Assembly (NCBI RefSeq): GCF_002860255.1
Contig: NZ_PGVE01000090.1
Location: 108,020 to 172,019 of the forward strand
From: Neobacillus cucumis
GTDB lineage: Bacteria; Bacillota; Bacilli; Bacillales; Cytobacillaceae
Direction of reading: 5' to 3'
DNA length: 64,000 nucleotides
Positions 60,613-64,000 of this stretch are shown piece by piece (the stretch's first letter is position 1; each line of letters begins with the position of its first letter). The translations under genes were made by a program, and so were the position numbers. The notes under the pieces were generated by a model. The model was not told the origin of the DNA. It saw only the letters and a list, made by a program, of their open reading frames with translations, and did not search any database.

Positions 60613-61929
60613 TTATTTCTTTCTTTTCTCTATCTTTCGCTGACGTTTTTTTATCTTATCCAGTTCCCACTGCATTTTCTTTTTATAACCAGGCTTTACC
60701 TTTTGTGGTTTTTTGACCAATGATTTAGCAGTCCGGTCTGCTTCATCTTCTTTTTTTACACGAGTTTTCCGTTTATTTCTATCGTCGATTTCTTCAATCC
60801 CCTCATTCTTGAAATCAACATGTTTAAACTGAATACCCATTTTTTCTAAACGGTTTAATGCATCCTCATCGGAATTTTCATAAATGGTAAGGGCAATACC
60901 CGAATGACCAGCTCGTGCCGTTCGTCCCACCCTGTGAATATAAAAGTCCAAATCAGTTGGCAGTTCATAATTTATGACATGGCTGACGCCTTCAATATCA
61001 ATTCCTCTTGATGCCAGATCGGTAGCAACAATATACTGATACTCTAGGTCTTGTATTTGTTTCATCATTTTTTTACGTTCCCGAGGGCTTAAATCACCAT
61101 GGACCCGGCCGACTTTTAATCCCTTTTCGTTTAAGAAATAGGCAACCTCTTCTGCCATTTTTTTTGTATTTGTAAAAACAATGGCTAGATATGGATTATA
61201 AGCAAGCAATGCATCATGGACCAGCTGTTTTTTATTTCGGTGTCTGGATGGTAATAAGTATTGAATTAAATTCTCGGCTGCTTTTCTTTTGGAATCAATC
61301 TGGACCGTCTTTGGGTTTTCCATATATTTCTTCAAAAATGGTTTCAACTTTTCCGGAATGGTGGCAGAAAACACTAGCATTTGGAGTTTCTCTGGCATTT
61401 TGGCTGCAACCTGATCGACATCTTCAATGAATCCCATATCAAGCATCATATCCGCCTCATCAACAACAAGAATGTTGGATGTATGGATAAATAAGGCCTG
61501 CTCCACCATGAGATCTTTAATTCTCCCAGGAGTACCCACAACGATTTGCGGCTGTACCTTTAATTTTTCAATCGTCCGCTGCTTATCCGTTCCACCAATA
61601 TAGCATCTAGTCATTATTTGACTTTCAGGACTGCAATGTTCAGTAACCTTCAGTATTTGATGATATATTTGCGAGGCTAATTCTCTTGTTGGCGCAGTAA
61701 TAACCGCCTGAACTTCTTGCCGAGCAGGATCAATCCCCTCCAGTATTGGTAAAACATAGGCAAATGTTTTTCCTGTCCCAGTTTGGGATTGTCCGATGGC
61801 ACTTTCTCCTTTTAAAACTAATGGGATCATCCGTTCCTGAATTTCTGTAGGCTCAAAAAAGCCAAATTGGTTCAGTGCTTCTATGATAAAAGGCTGAAAC
61901 TTAAAACGTTCAAATTGATTTGCTCTCAT
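60613..61929 (-). CDS. cshB: DEAD-box RNA helicase CshB
   Basis: 438-residue DEAD-box helicase for RNA unwinding, linked to cold adaptation in B. subtilis. Q motif (FEPTEIQERMIPL), Walker A SQTGTGKT, DEAD in VVDEADMML, SAT in VFSATIPE, and HRVGRTARAG. The C-terminal tail (about 370-438) is strongly basic, for RNA binding. Same position as yqfR of B. subtilis. Confidence 0.95.
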   Translation of the reverse strand: MRANQFERFKFQPFIIEALNQFGFFEPTEIQERMIPLVLKGESAIGQSQTGTGKTFAYVLPILEGIDPARQEVQAVITAPTRELASQIYHQILKVTEHCSPESQIMTRCYIGGTDKQRTIEKLKVQPQIVVGTPGRIKDLMVEQALFIHTSNILVVDEADMMLDMGFIEDVDQVAAKMPEKLQMLVFSATIPEKLKPFLKKYMENPKTVQIDSKRKAAENLIQYLLPSRHRNKKQLVHDALLAYNPYLAIVFTNTKKMAEEVAYFLNEKGLKVGRVHGDLSPRERKKMMKQIQDLEYQYIVATDLASRGIDIEGVSHVINYELPTDLDFYIHRVGRTARAGHSGIALTIYENSDEDALNRLEKMGIQFKHVDFKNEGIEEIDDRNKRKTRVKKEDEADRTAKSLVKKPQKVKPGYKKKMQWELDKIKKRQRKIEKRKK

Positions 61930-62185
61930 AAAATAGCTCCTTATTGTTATTAATCATATTTATGGAGTAGTACTTCCTCAGTTTTACATCCTGCTCTATT
62001 TCCATCATGTTATTATAGTAAAATTTCACCTAAATAACCAGTTAACTTTCCTTTTTATTCACAGCTTTTACTTTTTAGGCAAATTTTAAAACGAAAATTA
62101 ATTTTTCTCTGTGTGTAAAACCTAAACCAAATTTGGATTTATGCATATTTTAATGTATTAAGTCATACTGGAAGGAGGTCATGGA
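61930..62185. other. Divergent promoter region of cshB and yqfQ
   Basis: About 250 AT-rich bases. The yqfQ ribosome site GAAGGAGGTC is at the right end. No RNA element was recognised, although cold-shock helicase leaders can be structured. Confidence 0.45.
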
Positions 62186-62860
62186 ATGCAGCCAAGACCA
62201 AGAATGCCCTTTAACGGCGGCGGAATGGGCCCACAGATGTTCGGAGGCGGTGGTCCAATGATGGGGCCTGGGGGGCCCTCTTTCGGAAGGAACCCTATGA
62301 TGATGAGGCCGCCAACTGGACCATTCGGCGGAGGAAACCAAATGATGGGTGCAAGGATGGGATCTGGACCGATGAATCGAGCTGGCGGAGGCATACTCTC
62401 TAGACTGCTTGGAAGAGGGACTCAAGCAAGTGCACCAGGCGGAATGATGGGATTAGGCCGAGCTGGCGGAGCCGGAGTGCCAGGATTAGGCAGAGCAGCT
62501 GGAGGCGGAGGCGGGTTATTGCAATCCTTAAGCAATCCTGGAGGATTAACCGGAATCTTAAACAATACCCAGCAAGTCTTAAAGACGGCACAGTCAATCG
62601 GACCAATGATCCAACAGTACGGTCCAATGGTAAAAAATATACCTGCTATGTGGAAGCTATATAGAGGATTTAAAAATGCCACAAAAGACACAGATTCATC
62701 CAATAAAGATACAAAAACTCAATCAGCCTTAGAAGAATCTTCCAGCAGCGAAAGTACGGAATCGTCAACTTCCAATCAGCAAACCAACCGAAATGAAATC
62801 CAAAAGGAACGTTCCGTAAAATCACAAAAAGGCAGTTCCGTACCAAAGATGTATATTTAA
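62186..62860 (+). CDS. yqfQ: YqfQ/VrrA-like Gly-Met-rich protein
   Basis: 224-residue protein with a Gly/Met/Pro-rich N-terminal third made of imperfect short repeats (GGGMGPQMFGGGGPMM), a middle part with one hydrophobic helix region (SNPGGLTGILNNTQQVLKTA), and a Ser/Gln-rich hydrophilic C-terminus. The layout matches YqfQ of B. subtilis and VrrA of B. anthracis, whose gene holds a variable tandem repeat. Possibly spore-associated; function unknown. Confidence 0.82.
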   Translation: MQPRPRMPFNGGGMGPQMFGGGGPMMGPGGPSFGRNPMMMRPPTGPFGGGNQMMGARMGSGPMNRAGGGILSRLLGRGTQASAPGGMMGLGRAGGAGVPGLGRAAGGGGGLLQSLSNPGGLTGILNNTQQVLKTAQSIGPMIQQYGPMVKNIPAMWKLYRGFKNATKDTDSSNKDTKTQSALEESSSSESTESSTSNQQTNRNEIQKERSVKSQKGSSVPKMYI

Positions 62861-62867
62861 TTTTACC

Positions 62868-62898
62868 AGAATGCTGCAGCCCAGCATTCTTTTATTTT
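62868..62898 (+). terminator. Terminator of yqfQ
   Basis: GAATGCTG/CAGCATTC stem followed by a T-rich tail. Confidence 0.75.
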
Positions 62899-63038
62899 TC
62901 CAATAATTTTAAAGGAAAAATGTATCTTTGTATTATATCTATTAGTTTTATATAATAAATACATAGACTAACAGAAAAGCCTTTAAGTTAGCTGCTTAGT
63001 ATAAGTAAATCAAAGTTCAATTAGGGGGACTTTTTCCT

Positions 63039-63986
63039 ATGCAAATTATAAAAATATCACCACGCGGTTACTGCTATGGTGTTGTTGATGCCATGGTCAT
63101 TGCAAGAAATGCCGCTTTAGATAAAACACTGCCTCGTCCAATCTACATTTTAGGAATGATTGTTCATAATAAACATGTAACTGATGCCTTTGCTGAGGAA
63201 GGTATTATCACTCTTGACGGTAAAAATCGGATGGATATCCTCGAAAAGGTGGATTCAGGGACTGTTATATTTACCGCCCATGGCATTTCTCCAGAAGTAC
63301 GTGAACTTGCCAAAAAGAAGGGTCTGGTTGCCATTGATGCCACTTGCCCAGATGTAACCAGAACACATGATTTGATTGAGGAAAAAACCAAGCAAGGCTA
63401 CCAAGTCATTTATATTGGGAAAAAAGGGCACCCAGAGCCTGAAGGAGCAGTTGGTGTTGCACCAGATATGGTTCAATTAGTAGAAACCCCTGCTGATGTT
63501 GAAGCATTAACCGTTCAAAGTGATAAACTCATCGTTACTAACCAGACTACCATGAGCCAATGGGATGTTTCTGATACAATGAAAAAGGTACAAGAAAAAT
63601 ATCCGCATGTAGAAGTATACAATGAAATTTGCCATGCGACACAAATCCGTCAGGAAGCAGTGGCGGGACAAGCAACAGAAGCGGACGTTACCATTGTTGT
63701 TGGAGACCCAAAAAGTAATAACTCAAATCGCCTTGCTCAGGTTTCAGAGGATATTGCCGGAACAAAAGCCTATCGTATCGCGGATATATCCGAATTAGAA
63801 ATTGATTGGATAAAAGATGCCAAGACAGTTGCCGTAACATCCGGTGCTTCTACACCAACCCCAATCACCAAGGAAGTCATCTCATTCCTTGAGCAATTTG
63901 ATCCAAATAATGAATTGACGTGGGAACGCCGAAAACAAGTTCAATTAAACAAAATTCTTCCAAGAGTCAAAAGCACTGATAAGTAA
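63039..63986 (+). CDS. ispH: 4-hydroxy-3-methylbut-2-enyl diphosphate reductase
   Basis: Last enzyme of the MEP pathway, makes isopentenyl and dimethylallyl diphosphate; 315 residues. Cluster-binding Cys are in RGYCYGV (Cys13), DATCPDV and NEICHATQ; the catalytic Glu region is TNQTTMSQW. The ATG at 63039 has AGGGGGAC upstream. The gene ends at 63986, just inside the window edge. Electron donor and cofactor assembly are shared with IspG. Confidence 0.97.
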   Translation: MQIIKISPRGYCYGVVDAMVIARNAALDKTLPRPIYILGMIVHNKHVTDAFAEEGIITLDGKNRMDILEKVDSGTVIFTAHGISPEVRELAKKKGLVAIDATCPDVTRTHDLIEEKTKQGYQVIYIGKKGHPEPEGAVGVAPDMVQLVETPADVEALTVQSDKLIVTNQTTMSQWDVSDTMKKVQEKYPHVEVYNEICHATQIRQEAVAGQATEADVTIVVGDPKSNNSNRLAQVSEDIAGTKAYRIADISELEIDWIKDAKTVAVTSGASTPTPITKEVISFLEQFDPNNELTWERRKQVQLNKILPRVKSTDK

Positions 63987-64000
63987 ATCAGAAAAGCGCA

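Noticed and set aside
62150..62703. Minus-strand and shifted frames opposite yqfQ
   Set aside because: Mirror of the Gly/Pro-rich repeats; the plus frame has a strong ribosome site and family match.

Overview
The window is AT-rich chromosomal DNA of a spore-forming member of the Bacillaceae. Most of it follows the gene order of the Bacillus subtilis efp/yqh - gcv - comG - yqg - pst - sodA - yqf region, read backwards relative to the coordinates. The extra genes (System I cytochrome c maturation, class II ribonucleotide reductase, Fnr, lactate dehydrogenase) point to a facultatively anaerobic soil Bacillus of the Neobacillus/Mesobacillus kind. The species cannot be fixed from the sequence alone. 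No rRNA, tRNA, prophage, complete insertion sequence or CRISPR array was seen.

Layout. 1-4600 is an accessory redox island on the minus strand: ccmF (cut by the window edge), ccmE of the CxxxY type, an unknown secreted and anchored protein, a membrane-anchored dihaem cytochrome c, a PCYCGC-motif lipoprotein whose reading frame is interrupted by one in-frame UGA, and a DUF6803 membrane protein. I read the UGA as selenocysteine: it replaces the first Cys of a CxxC, the frame continues 44 codons to a stop 9 bases before the cytochrome start, and a perfect 7-bp hairpin with a G in the loop lies 21 nt downstream, as expected of a bacterial SECIS element. This is the strongest novelty of the window. 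4700-20400 holds efp, yqhT, yqhR, yqhQ, yqhP, yqhO, splB, a cell-wall peptidase, B12-dependent nrdJ with two NrdR boxes, lipM, yqhL and the glycine-cleavage operon gcvT-gcvPA-gcvPB. That operon is controlled by a tandem glycine riboswitch, and a 182-bp MITE-like element sits between the riboswitch terminator and gcvT.

20400-27300 carries yqhH-yqhG and the competence pseudopilus operon comGA-GG plus yqzE; sinIR and tasA, usual in B. subtilis, are absent. 27300-41700 has a SufR-like Fe-S regulator, small yqg genes, a MidA-type methyltransferase, yqgX, peptidase yqgT, rhomboid gluP, ldh, yqgN, rpmG and a three-gene DUF4912/glycosyltransferase unit. 41900-49500 is the phosphate-uptake operon pstS-C-A-B-B-phoU behind a four-repeat PhoP box, and pbpA. 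49500-64000 has yqgE, sodA, an Fnr-type regulator, yqgC, yqgB, yqfZ, ispG, yqfX, yqfW, zur with znuCB behind a Zur-like box, yqfT, nfo, cshB, yqfQ and ispH.

Several systems fit one lifestyle of shifting oxygen: cytochromes matured outside the membrane, an O2-independent nucleotide reductase, an Fe-S oxygen sensor, fermentation by Ldh, and superoxide dismutase for the return to air.
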